A program made the position numbers and the translations under genes. Shown piece by piece: positions 1 to 13,851 of a stretch of DNA of 64,000 nucleotides (its first letter is position 1; every line of letters starts with the position of its first letter). The notes under the pieces are model-generated. The model saw nothing but the letters and a program-made list of their open reading frames with translations, did no database searches and had not been told where the DNA came from. The DNA lies in the NCBI GenBank assembly GCA_014529385.2, contig CM043943.1, positions 101,175,355-101,239,354 on the forward strand, read 5' to 3'. Source of the DNA: Adiantum capillus-veneris (lineage: Eukaryota > Streptophyta > Polypodiopsida > Polypodiales > Pteridaceae).

Positions 1-119
1 ACAAAACATGTGTCAATGGATGGAAGTTGAAGCAGTGATTTTTGAGGATTGATGAAGTACCTATGATGGATGTCCCTAAGGAGGGAGACTCCTCCACCTC
101 AATTGAGGGAGAATAAAGT

Positions 120-610
120 ACAAATCTAGAGACATAAATGTCTCTAGCTTCAGGGTTAGTGTTAATGAGGGTCGCTTTTCAAATTTTGGACCACCTCTCT
201 CTTGGTATGCACTTGATGGCAAGGCTTCAAGTCTTTGCGGAGGACAAAGGACCCGATGCATTAAAATCACAAAACATTATATGTATTTCTTTTATACATA
301 GCTATGGTTTTGACACATTTGGATCTCAAAAATAAGGAGAGGTAGGAACAAACCCTATGAAAATAGAAAAAATTCACTGGATGATGATTTTATCGAACGG
401 TCACTATAGGTGAAGAATAAGAGTCAACGATGAAAGGGAGGATAATCTTATGTATTATGGAGTTGGAGTCAACAAAATATTATCAAATTCAAGCATAATT
501 CACTTTTGGACACAAGGTTTGCATATGGAGTCAAGAGGGGACAACCTGAAAGGCTATTCGAAGGAAAAAAGCAGATACATATTTTTTTTGGGATTTTCTC
601 TATTTTTTTC
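120..610. repeat. Dispersed repeat, copy A
   Basis: This stretch recurs in the same orientation at about 12,325-12,780, with the shared text starting near 'ttggaccacctctctcttgg' in both places. The copies diverge by scattered substitutions and small indels, so they are old. No convincing protein is encoded. Copy B is followed by a TATA-like 'tataaaag' and a 5'-leader-like stretch, so the family may be part of an LTR; that is inference. Confidence 0.75.
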
Positions 611-2479
611 GTTCCACATTGGACAAACTATTGAACGATACAATGGGACTAGAGACGAGTCAACTTGTAAATAACCAAACCTTATGTATACATTAGATAA
701 CAACTAGATAAAGTTAAGGCTATAGTTGATATTTAGACCTGATACTGACATATAGTGTATTACATGTTATTTTCAAAGCATCATATACAAGGGTTATCTA
801 TCACTAAAAAAAAATAACCGAACAGTGGATAATCTTCTGTTATTGCTGCAATGTTTGTTGTAGCCCCAAGGAAACAATCTCTCACATGTCACCATACAAG
901 AAACACAAGCCCGTCAGAGAAATCGCGTTTCTTGGAAAGAGAGGTGTCAACGACTCCCTCCCCTCGTTATCGGTGCCAAAAATTACAACAAAAACTAACA
1001 ACATAACATAGATCAAATTTATGTTTAGAAAATGATCCACTTATCTACAATAATGTTTTCATCATTTATTTCCAAAATAAATCGGACAGCATCTCCTTTG
1101 TAAATTGGATCAATGCTCAAAATTCCAATCTATTGCCATCGCATCCAAGACCCCCAGCTGAGGATTAAGGATCTTCAAACAAACATTGGAGAATTTTCAA
1201 AGTAGTATAAAGCATCAAAGAGAACTTTACAATTGAGAGTTCACCACTATATACTTACCTTCATCAAAAGTGAGTTCCTACATAAAAATATAGAAGTATA
1301 AGGACTTCGTGTCCAAGACCAAGTTTATGTAAATTTATTGTTGCTGGAACTCCAGTCAACAATAGGGTAGTAATTAAAATTGAATCAAATTTATGAAACT
1401 TGAGTCCCACATATATCACTCTTAAAGCCCCAAAACACTAAAGTTTTATCTAGGAGATATTGCTGAATCTCAGTTTGAGACCACATCCAGCCGAAGTGTA
1501 CAATTTAAGAGATAAAAACACTGAAGAATCATCTCAAAAGTATGGGATATACATTAGGTATATATCAAATGGTTAGTATGTTACAACATCTATCTACTAT
1601 GTTACAGCTATGCATGCAGCAATGAACATCAGATGAAGTAGTGCCCAACTAATAAAGCTAGGTATGGTGTCCCTGAAATGAATCTACAATATACTCAAGT
1701 CACACTTGATGGGCACGGTTTCCCTCACTATACAAGATATCAGATTTCAACTATTTATCAGATGGTTAAGAGCCATATATACACTAGTTTATGTATGCAA
1801 ATCAATGTATAGAAATTTTGGCAGCTGATCCTTAGTATCTACTCATTATGTTTAAAAAACTAGTCAATGCCATCACCCTTGAGACTCTCACATGAGGTTG
1901 TAGGCAACCTAAGTAGTGACAATCATTTCCAAAAACCATATCCCAACTAGATCATGTCAATTTTAGTAGACTTTTTCCTGCAAGTCTCAAAGTGAGCAAA
2001 CCAAAATTAACAAAAATTACTAGAGGATATGGAAACCAAGTTATAAGTGATGTGTGTGAGAGAAAGAGAGTAATGCCATCCCTGTTATGATACTACTTGT
2101 CACCACATGTACGACTGCTATATAAAAAGAAAATTAGGCAGCATGCTATTTATATACAGATTGTATTTTCAACAAATTTTTTCATTACCACTTCTTCCAA
2201 GATTCTTGCGAGAGGCATAAGCACATCTATATAATTAATTTAGCTCAAAAGAGCAATAATATCTCATGTTAGTAAGTGAAAAATCAAAATTAACCCAATC
2301 TATGTAAACGATATTTGAGTGTCAAGCTGCAAACCATGGGGGAAAACATTTATTGAGAGGAAAAAAACCATAATCCAAGTGACAAACAAATTGAAGAGAT
2401 GCCAAACAGTACAAAGAGAAGAAGGTACTGAAAAATGACAAAACTTCACGATGTATGCCTCGCAAGTCATTTGCACAAG
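611..2479. other. No gene seen; AT-rich intergenic DNA
   Basis: I see no ORF with recognisable protein character, no RNA gene and no strong repeat structure here. The sequence is AT-rich with stops in all frames. Confidence 0.5.
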
Positions 2480-3435
<956 letters not shown>

Positions 3436-3599
3436 TAACAGACAGACTTTGCCAATCATTCAATTCTACACATTATAGAATTTGTTTTTGAAAATTAGAA
3501 AGACACAAAATTGTCAGATGTTTGTCATACCATGTGAAGACTATATACATCAGCTTGGACGCACAAAAAAAGCTTGTGCAAAGGCTACAACATATAATT

Positions 3600-4555
3600 T
3601 CTTTACATCAGCAAAACAACAACAAGACCGCACCGACATCAACATCGACAACCAGGTCATGTTGGGGATGACATGAATTCAGATGGGGGGAGAGTTGACT
3701 GTGGGTTAAACACATGATGTAACTCAACAAAGCCTTATTTTTTGAGAGCTATGAAATGCTACGGATTATGGTCAAAAACATAATTTGTAATGAGTAGTTA
3801 GTCTAGTTGCGGAAGCCACTATGCAATGGCACTTGCAATTTGTACATACAAAGCCATTTGACCCCTTGAACTCTATTTTTAGGTTTAACCTATGGTAGCC
3901 TTAGTATATAAGGTACCTAGGTCATTTTCAAAAGAGGAACTTTTATCATAATGAAGTTTTAAGATGCTGTCAACTGTGTGTGAGAGAAAAAGAGAGAGTG
4001 TGAGCTTCATCCTGGTGCTACTCCCCGCTTGCTCATTGCATTGGAGATCTGACTACACTGTCGTGATAGGCTTGGCAAGAGCTATGCAGCAATGCCAAGC
4101 ATTCCACATGAGACGGAGCACGCATGCTGACACATCTACAAGCCATTTGTGGTTGTAAGTGTATCAAATGATTTTTGTTTTCTTCTTGCAAGAAATCATT
4201 AGAATTGTGACAGCATAAGCTATGCATAAGTACTAATAGATTTTAGTTTTGGGCACTTCCAAAATACTGCTCTGTCTTCATACTTTTTTTTGCAGATGGG
4301 TCTAGAGTGAGGGTTTTGAGTGTAGAGGCTTTTGGACAGGTGTATCCTAGTGAGGGGATGGTGTTCCTTAAGTTTTGTACGATTATGGCATGGTTTAATG
4401 AGTTTCCTTTGGTTTGTGTCCATGTGGGTTGAGTGGTGTAGTTGAGAGTAGTGAGATACTAGATTGTGGTTTAATTAGCCTTCCAAAGTGTTGTATGCAT
4501 GGGATGGTCTGATCTTGACAAGCTAAAGAGATTGCCTATGTGTGCCTATCATGTC
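3600..4555 (+). mobile_element. Ty3/gypsy internal end plus partial LTR
   Basis: A purine-rich tract near 3,685 precedes an LTR that starts around 'gttgact' at 3,692-3,700. From there to about 4,555 the sequence matches, with divergence, the reverse complement of the LTR at 33,319-34,250. It also matches the 108-bp LTR start at 21,731-21,838. The last roughly 80 bp of the LTR are missing; the match stops after 'ctatcatgtcaaag'. The 90 bases upstream resemble the internal 3' end of the plus-strand gypsy element at 21,640-21,730. This is therefore a 3' remnant of an element of the same family, with no coding capacity. Confidence 0.8.
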
Positions 4556-4577
4556 AAAGAAGGGAAAAAAATGTACA

Positions 4578-4645
4578 AATGCAAAGAGAGCACACATTAC
4601 GTATTTAGAGACCTTATATATGCCAATACAATGTTCACACTTAGA
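4578..4645 (+). repeat. Direct repeat, first copy (second at 5,810-5,878)
   Basis: A stretch of about 68 bases including 'tatttagagaccttatata' and 'caatgttcacactta' recurs in the same orientation at about 5,810-5,878. The two copies flank the region holding the GT microsatellite and may mark the ends of a repeat unit about 1.2 kb long. Confidence 0.7.
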
Positions 4646-5140
4646 GCACCCAACTTGGGCAGACCCCAACAATTTCCCTCTTGAGCCAAACTTGGCATAA
4701 TCTTTGTCATGATGCCCGTTTGAAAAAAATTATTCACTACATGGTACTACTATTGAGCTATCATCATGTGGGGTTTTTGGTTACCCCCAAACCTCGGGTT
4801 AAGGTTTACCCATTAACCTTAGGAGAGTGGGCTACAAAACAAGTCCGGGTTTTCATAATTCATAGGGAAGGTCTTACCACCAACCACATTATTCATTGGG
4901 GTAGTCTCTAATCTCATCATAATCATAAAAGGATTTGTTGATTGGAGTGTCAGTGAAGAAATACAAAGATATATAGAAGGTTTGCTGCTTGCCATGTGAT
5001 AGAGTGAATCACCTCTTAACAAAAGACTATGTGTAATAATAACAAGAAATAAAGGTGGATTATAGGGTGATGGAGCCTGGCATGGTGACCGCCACTTCAA
5101 TGTTGACATGAAATTGTGGTGGCATCAATGATGATGTCAC

Positions 5141-5177
<37 letters not shown>

Positions 5178-5809
5178 TATCACTCTATCTTTGGCCTCTA
5201 GTTTCCTGCACCTTTGGCTCAACCTCGCTTCACAACTTATTGCTCATTGAATCTGCAGAATGTCACCAAGCTCTTCATCACCCTCAGAGATTCAAAGTTC
5301 TACCTCACCCAACACACATGCCTTCCTACATACTTGTAGTTGTTTCCCCACACTTGATGTTATAGCTTCACCCACTACTTATTATTGCCAACAACCTTGG
5401 CAACAATAGATACTCACTTGCAGCCTCATCGAACTCCCCACCTCATCCAATTGCACCCAGCTCTATGCTGCCCACATATTCCATCATGTGTTTCCATATC
5501 TAGCCCTGACAAGCTCCACCACTTCAAGCCTCCTCACTAATGAAAGCTTTTCTATGCTCTATAGAGCTTAATTGAGTATTAATTTAGTGCAAAGAAGGCC
5601 GTAATATAAGATCAATGTGAGATTTAGTTAGTGTAGAGGGTGCTACATGTGCCAGGAAGCAAGCGGTTATGGCCAAATATTTGATACCAATTGTTGAGCT
5701 GAAGCATAAATGAACAACGTCGCGTATAGACATGGCTAGGTAAGTGAGGAGAGAGAGCAGATGAAAGAGGAGAGGGGGAAGAAGCTAAGAGACACATGTT
5801 GTACAAAGT
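4646..5809. other. No gene seen
   Basis: Several short ORFs cross this stretch but none has protein-like composition on inspection. Apart from the GT microsatellite it holds nothing I recognise. Confidence 0.4.
5144..5176. repeat. (TG)n microsatellite
   Basis: An uninterrupted TG dinucleotide run of about 16 units. Confidence 0.98.
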
Positions 5810-5884
5810 GAAAGAGAGTTCACATTAGGTATTTAGAGACCTTATATAGGCCTATACAATGTTCACACTTAATGTACTCATAGG

Positions 5885-6235
5885 AAGCTGGGTGCATCCA
5901 AGATTCAACACTTGGCAATTTTAACCATGTCTTGAGAGGTGGATGCAGTTGTTGGTGTCTCCTAGATCCATCACCTTACAATTTCAAATAAAGTGTGTGG
6001 GATAGGTAGACCCTAGATCCACTACTTGGCCATTATAACCACTCTACCCTAGATACTAGATCCAACACTTCTCCATTCTAACCAAGTCTTATATGGTTAA
6101 TCAAGTGGTTGGTGTCTCCTAGACCCACCACCTTGCACTTTTAAAAAAAATTGTGTGGGATAGCTAGACCTTAGATCCACCACTTGGCCACTCTAACCAA
6201 GCCTTGGAAGGTGGATCCATTAAGGCATTGAGATC
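5885..6235. repeat. Tandem repeat, period about 157 bp
   Basis: The phrase 'gttggtgtctcctaga' starts at 5,951 and again at 6,108. It is followed both times by 'gtgtgggata' and then 'agatccac'. A third, partial unit follows at about 6,200. The units are diverged. No coding capacity is seen. Confidence 0.75.
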
Positions 6236-7439
6236 CACAAGGTCCTCAATCTAGGCAAGGCATGGAAAGAGCCACAAGGTTCACCACTTGTCATAGGGAG
6301 CCACAAGGTCCACGGTCTAAGCTATCATGTAGAATTGATGCAATCTCCACCACTTGTCCAAATTATTGACAACTATCATCTCTAGCAGCATGTTTTGTTT
6401 TGTTTGAAATTAAATTAAAGGTTATTTTCCTAGATTCAAACTTTCCCACTAGAATCTGAAATTTTTCACTTGAGTTCAAATTATCTCGCTCGAATTCAGT
6501 TTTGTCTGCTCAATTTTAAATTTTCTTGCTTGCATTCATAATTAAATTTTCCCGCATAAAATCAACTTGAATACACAACTGCATTTGCAAAAATCTACCT
6601 ACACTTGTCATACAAAGTGAGTTGATACAACCCACGTCACAAAATGCCAGATGTAACTATTTCATCACCAAGACTGAGATCATGAACTATACATCTATTA
6701 TCCACAAATTTGACAAGACTAAGTCTTGCAAGAGCAAATATATGGACAAAAGGTTCTTTTTTATCCCTAGTACATAAAGTGCATCAACAAGTGTGAAAGA
6801 ACTTCCATTTTCACGAGCTAGCACAATATTTCTAACTTCCTCGATCAAATAAGATGTATTGCCAACGCAAGTGACTGTATTTCCATGAGGGGCAGCTCAA
6901 GAGATGTAAACAAGTCATGATGTGAGGTAATGTGCCTTGTTGCAGGGTGAACGCATGTTCACCTGACATGCTTTTTGTGCTATTTAGCACGAGCCAACAA
7001 GCACCTCTTGTAAGCATAAAATGAGGGTGTAGTTTCAAAAAAAATTATTTCAAAAAGTACATTTGACATAGTTTTCATTGGATGTTACACACAAAGACTG
7101 GTGTAGTAATGATACATGGAGGGAAACTGAGCGTAAGGGCCACATGGAAGAGAGCTAGGGGGAAGAGGTCTCCGGCTTCTCCTGCAGCTCATGAAGCTTA
7201 GTCAGCCATCTCGGATAATCTCATTGAAACGCCTCCAAGAAAGAAGTCAAGGGTGGCCAAATTAGCTCTCCTGCTTCTCCTCCACCCTACCAGAGTGTTA
7301 GAGTACCTATAGCTTCTCCTTAAGACCGACAAAGGTTCAAAGCTAGCAACAAGGTGACACATTCTTGTGTAGAAGTCTCCCCAATGAAAAATAACATTCA
7401 TGCAGGGAAGAGGAAGCTCGAATCCTACTCTCACTCAGG
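6236..7439. other. No gene seen
   Basis: Short ORFs only, none with recognisable character. A pyrimidine-rich part near 6,420-6,560 repeats the idea 'ttgctcgaattcaaatt' loosely. Confidence 0.4.
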
Positions 7440-8260
<821 letters not shown>

Positions 8261-9335
8261 TCTAAGGTGAACATCCCGATTTAGGAGAAATTTTTTATTA
8301 CTACAGAGGATTTTAATGCTATTCATGGCCTCTCAAGAGATGGTGCAGAACCAAAGATGGTGAGCTGGGAGCGAGCTGGGAGCAAATTAGCAATGCCAAG
8401 TGGTTCAGTGTTTTTCAAGAAGAGAAGAATTGCAGTCAGTATTGTATCAAACTCAATCGATTACTTAACGAGATGTATGCGCAGGTAACACTTTTGCACT
8501 ACAAGGTATACCAAAATCTCCCCACAAACATGGAAATAAACTGTGCTTTTGCAAAGGGGTTCATTAAAGAGTTCAGTCCGACGGTAATATTTAGAGACAT
8601 CAAAACTGGATCTCAAAGTTGCACACATACTTCAGGCAGACAACATAAGGGTTACCCTTGTTGTGCTTGTGAGATGAGAGAATAGCTTTGTGATGCTATG
8701 GAGGAGTTGAAGAGCTTGGGGTAGATCAAAAACTAGTATGTCAATATGGGAATGGAATTGAATATAACGATAGAGACACTAAAGGAGATGTCGGATGATA
8801 TAGGGTTAGCTTGTCAACGTGTAAGTGTTTGTTACTTTTGTGCTTCAACTATTTGATTGGAATATGTGTACAACTAAGTTGTGTGCTGACCATGCTTTTC
8901 AATTTTTTTTTTGTAGATCAATGGGGAGTTTATGGAGAAAAAAGTGAGACAGAAGGAGAATTGATTGGAGCTTATCATGCATACAAGCAAGCAGCTACTA
9001 CATGGCACCTTCTTCCCCGTTGCTTTCTACACTTTGGCTATGCAAAAATCTACAGAAAGTGTTAGAGGGGTAAGTGATTGGATGTTGATCAACCCGTGTA
9101 GTGGCTATGGTCTGCCACTCCAGGTACATGAAATCCCTCTCATGGTGAAGATGCCCTGCGAGCACAGCTACCACCTTCTTTCCTTTGCTATTGTGTGCTC
9201 CTTGCGTACAAAATGTATAGTTTTTGGCTGCCATTGGAGGTTACCAATAGACTTGTGTAGCAAGCTCATGGGGCAAGGTTGTCTGACACCAATGTGTGGT
9301 AAGATAATCAATTTAGAGTGTTATATTAGCTAGTA
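8261..9335 (+). pseudogene. Unrecognised coding-like fragments
   Basis: Two stretches read better than random on the plus strand: about 8,473-8,685 (with some Cys residues near the end) and 8,965-9,333 (with a Cys/His-rich C-terminal part). They are separated by stops and by a GT...AG-like interval between about 8,820 and 8,916. They lie upstream of the HAD-fold pseudogene at 10,473-12,090 in the same orientation, so they could be broken exons of the same or a neighbouring gene. I recognise no domain. They could equally be chance ORFs. Confidence 0.25.
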
Positions 9336-9339
9336 TACA

Positions 9340-9620
9340 TTCAACAGTGTATGCTAGACAACATACATGCTATTTATGCTATGTATGCTAGGTAGCATAG
9401 TCTATATGTTAATTAGTATAGTATGTATGCTAGTCAGCACAGTCTTTATGTTAGTTAATTAGTATAATATGTATGCTAGTCAACATAGTATGTATGTTAG
9501 CTACGGTCTAGTATGTATGCTAGTCTGCATACTTGCTATTTATGCTATGTAAGCTAGTTAGCATAGTCTGTATGTTAGTTAGTATAGTCTGTATGCTAGT
9601 TAGCATAGTAACTAAGCTAT
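9340..9620. repeat. Minisatellite of 'tatgctagt-agcatag' units
   Basis: About 280 bp of imperfect tandem units of roughly 30-45 bp built from 'gtatgctagt' and its partial complement 'tagcata'. The units are internally palindromic and could form hairpins on either strand. Related words occur at 7,975-8,090. Confidence 0.85.
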
Positions 9621-9965
9621 TCATCATAATATGTAATCATTCATCTCTTCATTTCCACTAGTAACTAGATATGATAATTAATAGTTGCTTGGTATACATA
9701 GGTCTCGGTATCGCGAGAAGCGCGGATGAGAGAGAGCCTGACAAGCAAAGGATAGTTGAAGAGAAGGCCTATGATGGTAATGTGGATGAGCTTGATATAG
9801 TGCATGGAGGGGAAAATGCCAGGGGGATTCACCATGGAAAACTTACCGCACCACGTAAGTGCAGGGGAGGGGGGTTTTTTTACAAGTTACATAAGCGTAT
9901 AAGTTAGGGGTAGGCCCCTAATAATTATCTCCCAATTTGAAAAATAAGAGAGGGGGGTATCATAT

Positions 9966-9967
<2 letters not shown>

Positions 9968-10003
<36 letters not shown>
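9968..10003. repeat. Homopolymer run of 36 G
   Basis: Thirty-six consecutive G residues. Such runs are hard to sequence, so the length is uncertain; a sequencing or assembly artefact is possible. Confidence 0.9.
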
Positions 10004-10004
<1 letters not shown>

Positions 10005-10472
10005 ACTTGACCCAGGTTGATTACTTGTAATGATTGATCACCAATGTGCACTAGAACCTGGATAAATTTAGGGAAAGTGTTTTATCAGGTCACACAATAA
10101 ATTTTGCATCAAGACATTCATAGATAAGGATTGATTTGGAGCAGGTCAAGGGTTGATTTACACTAGCTTTGGATGGGTCAGAATTGGAGAGTAGCCAGAG
10201 TGCAAGTTGATCGGGCACATAGTTTGAAAGTCAAACTAAGACACATTGAGGGTACATCTAATTATCAATGGAAGTGGTTCCTTAGTACATTGCCAACTAC
10301 TATACTACACACTCTTTGACTAGTTTTACTCCATTAGATCATGTGAGACTTAGATTTTATATGTAAGATAGGGGTATAATAGTTTTTTTTATTGATTGCC
10401 GTATAAGCGTAGAAAGGGGGGTCATATTCCCTATTATGAGTCGTACATAGGGGTTTTATCAAAGTTGTCCTC

Positions 10473-12090
10473 TTGCAAGTGGCGTCCTGTTTTGTATATA
10501 GAGTGAATCCCCTGGGGGAAAATGTGACACCGGGGCATGCGACATTGCCCGATGGTTTAGGTGACAGCAAAGAAACCAATGACAATGATGAATTCATAGT
10601 GATTGCTCGTCCCAAACCCGTGTCCAGAATTGTAGAGGATGAAATAAGTGCTTCGGATGAGACATTGAGGATTTTTCAAGAGGAATCTGGTAGAAATGAC
10701 ATCGAGGCTAGTGTGCAAGGAGCCAGTGACAACAACCCTCTCCTAGGATTTGTAAACAAAGTGAGGATGAAGAGGAAAGGTGGACTGGAACAGATTCTAG
10801 AAGACCCTATAGATGATAGTTCTATTGCCCCAAAAACCACTGAGGAAGATATATGCCCGATTGCCAAAGGTGACAAGAGAGCCATTCGATCACGCGTATG
10901 CAAAAAAATTTGTTTACCGTGTTCTTTTGACTGTGTTCTTTCCAAAATCATGTACCTACTATAATGGCATGTATCTTTGCAAGTATTTATAGCCGATAAA
11001 CACTTTTTGTTTAAATGATATCTCTCTGCAATAATTCATTAGTTTTTGGTTGTCATCTATGATGTGTTTAATTCGATACCTCTACTGTGTCGCAGGGGAA
11101 AATTGCCTCCAAATAATTGCCCTGCATGATCTGAACTGGGACATTGCATTGAAAAAGATGTAAAAAAGGTGTATCACTGAGGCAAGAAAGATAAGGAGAG
11201 AAAAGTTAGAGATTGAGAAGTTCATGGAGCAGTTCCGATCTAGGCTCAACAGAATTAAAGAGTCTTTGAATTTTGTCCATCTCTCCGAGGAAGTTATCTT
11301 TGTTGAGTGGTATCCTCTTTCAAGCCCAAGTACTGTGCCAAAATTGCTGGTAGAAGAGAAGTGCACTCTTAATCTTGATCTGAATGGGGTGTTTTGGTGA
11401 ATGTTGTAGAGTTACGACATGGTGAACGCCTCCCGAAGTATACAAGGGAACTCCATAATTATTGTATGGAAGGGTGCAGGGTTGTATTCTATCGCAAAGA
11501 CAGCCGCAAAATTTTGGATTGGTTCCTACAGTTTTGTATGAAGGAGGACAAGCGTGGGGCATAAAGTGAATGCCATTCTTGATAAAGTATTCAGACTGCA
11601 GCATGCAAGGATGGGAGGGGTTTTGTCATAGGAGCACTTTGTCAAATGGCATTGGATGCTCTTTAAAAAACCAATCTTCTTCAAGAACCTGAGTCAATTT
11701 GGAGAGGATTTTCACAGATTGTCCCCAAAAACACTCTAATCATTGATGACAGTAAATATAAGGTGTGGAAGAACCCTGAGGGAAATTGTCCATCCAAAGA
11801 TGGAGCACTAGAGTTTTGAAGAGTGGAAATCTTGTCTGCTAGACAAATTGGCTCCGTGGCTCTTTCCATGGCTGTAGGTGGAAGACCGTTTCGCATATAC
11901 TGCCAGTAATGTGTATGATAGCCACCAAGATTGGTTTTTAGATGCAATCATCGAGAAGTTGGAAGATGAGCTGGAAAAAAAGCATCAAAGACAAGGGGAG
12001 GACCTGCATCAATATACAAAGGACATTGTTGACAAAGCAGCATGGGAAGAGAGGAGTAAGCGAGAGAGTCCCAAATTAGAGAAAAAATAG
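10473..12090 (+). pseudogene. Decayed HAD-fold (FCP1/NIF-like) phosphatase
   Basis: The first exon (10,473 to about 10,895) encodes an acidic, low-complexity N-terminal region. A candidate splice acceptor 'gtgtcgcag' at about 11,094 opens a second exon with a charged helical segment. That leads into the HAD motif I region 'NLDLNGV' (about 11,371-11,391), where the second Asp of DxD is Asn, as in a plant group of FCP1-homology proteins that carries DLNG. After a frameshift come a basic/aromatic stretch (11,405-11,560) and, in another frame near 11,725-11,770, the motif IV-like 'NTLIIDDSKYKVW'. Several frameshifts and stops, including a TAA inside the charged segment, make this a pseudogene. 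The tail (11,878-12,090) is a charged helical stretch of unknown kin. Live family members dephosphorylate proteins, classically the RNA polymerase II tail. A second HAD copy of the same plan lies at 41,440-42,636 on the other strand. Confidence 0.6.
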
Positions 12091-12324
12091 CACTTGAAGC
12101 AGCACTTGGAGAAGCACCTTAGAAAGAGAAAGGGAAATGCAAGAGCCAAAAATGGTGACATGAGGCCATGAGACTACCATGCTTTGGAGAGTTGTAATAA
12201 TCACCCATGGCATTGCCATGTAAATGTTTCATACATTTTGTATAATATGTTTGGTTATGATCTTGCCATGACCCCAAAGGTTGTACTTATCACCCACTTC
12301 CTAATCCATTTCAATGTTCATACC

Positions 12325-12780
12325 TATTGAGGGCCGCTTTTAAAATTTTGGACCACCTCTCTCTTGGTATGCACTTGATGGCAAGGCTTCAAGGCTTCGT
12401 GGAGGAGGAGAGACCTGACGCATTAAAATCACAAAACATTCTATGTATTTATTTTGTACATATCTATGGTTTTAACACATTTGGATCTCGAAAATGAGGA
12501 GAAGTAGTAACAAACTGTATGAAAAAAAGACACTGGATGCTAATTCTATCGGACGGTCACTATAGGTGGAAAAATAAGAATCAATTGTGAAAGAAAGGAG
12601 AATCTTATGCATTATGGAGTTGGATTCAACAAAATATTATCAAATTCAAGCATAATTTACTTTTAGACACAAGGCTTGAACATGGAGTCAAAAGGGGACC
12701 ACCTAGAAGACTTTTGGAAGCGAAAAGACGAAAACATATTTTTGTGGGATTTTGTCTATTTTTCCCATTTCAAATTGGGA
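12325..12780. repeat. Dispersed repeat, copy B
   Basis: Same-orientation copy of the repeat at 120-610, diverged by substitutions and short indels. Both copies run through 'ggatctc...aaatgaggag' and on to a run of thymines. Confidence 0.75.
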
Positions 12781-13451
12781 AAAAAATTCAACAAAAATGT
12801 TGTAGGTGTTGAGCTGATCTCTCTGCCCTTATTTTTTAAAATTTTTAAAGCTACAGTATGGGAGATATGGTCAAAATGGTGGAGACTATTTGTCCACATG
12901 GAAAGAGAAGTCATGATTATCCAACTCTACACACATAATTTCCTTATAGGTTTCTCTCCATTATTGCTTGATTTTCTCTTATTTTATCAAGATTCTCTAA
13001 AATATTATACGAAAGCTCTTGGAGTCAAGCTATGGAAGGTGGCATGGAGATAAAGCTCGCCATGATGAAGATGATTAGGAGGAAGTTAGTCAATAAGTAG
13101 GACACATGGAGCTCTCTCATTGGGGGAGTGCCCCTAACTGAGGTTACTTTGTAATAACTCCTCTTGCTCATAATCTCTTTTCTAATCACTCTATTGGCCT
13201 ATAAAAGAAGGAATTTTCTGTTAAAAATAGGGGGACTCAAAGCTTGGACATAACCAAGCTCTACACACAGAGAAAATCAAGCTTTAGCACTCAAACTCTC
13301 ATATGCACATCCTTATGTATGCACCTCTTTGCACACATAGGTCGGCTTTGGTCCTTTGTTTTGGTTTCTTAATGACCAAGAGGCTAGAGCTACCATGCAG
13401 ACATGATCTTGTGAGATGTTGATTATGTGCAATTCCTCTCGTAACTGTTTG
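12781..13451. other. No gene; LTR-like leader with TATA box
   Basis: An ORF at 12,676-13,053 has no recognisable domain. At about 13,199-13,206 there is 'tataaaag'. It is followed by a stretch rich in 'caagct' and ending in 'ctcatatgcac', which resembles the promoter and start of the R region of plant LTRs. Without a second copy of this part, an LTR call is only a suggestion. Confidence 0.35.
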
Positions 13452-13590
13452 TATGGTGTTGAGAGGCGGAAGTGAAAAATAGACCCTGTGGCCTCTACAC
13501 CAAGACTATGCTCAATGGCCTCATCATGGGGGGATACACAATAGGGGCACCACCTAGCAAGATATGCGGCCAGGACGCATACATATACAC
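13452..13590. repeat. Inverted repeat arm (partner 15,648-15,775)
   Basis: About 130 bases, including 'aaaatagac', 'ggcctcatcatggg' and 'aataggggcaccacctagc', recur as the reverse complement at 15,648-15,775 with moderate divergence. The arms are about 2.1 kb apart. Confidence 0.8.
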
Positions 13591-13830
13591 AATGAAACAT
13601 GCCATGGAAAACAATTTCAAGATCCACACCCAAATGTGGAATGGGGTGGTCAGAGAATAAGGTGAGAGGAGGGGTGAGTGAGTGAGAATGGGCTTGCTAC
13701 TCATGCATGTAGTAAGGAAGATAACGAGGTCAGGGATACATGCAAGTATGCTCACTTCTCATACAAAAGGTGGTGAATCCGCACACCTCAAAATGGAAGT
13801 AGTAAGATGATAGGAATATGAGAGGGAGTG

Positions 13831-13851
13831 TGTGTGTGTGTGTGTGTGTGT
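13831..13851. repeat. (GT)n microsatellite
   Basis: About ten GT units inside otherwise unremarkable sequence. Confidence 0.95.
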
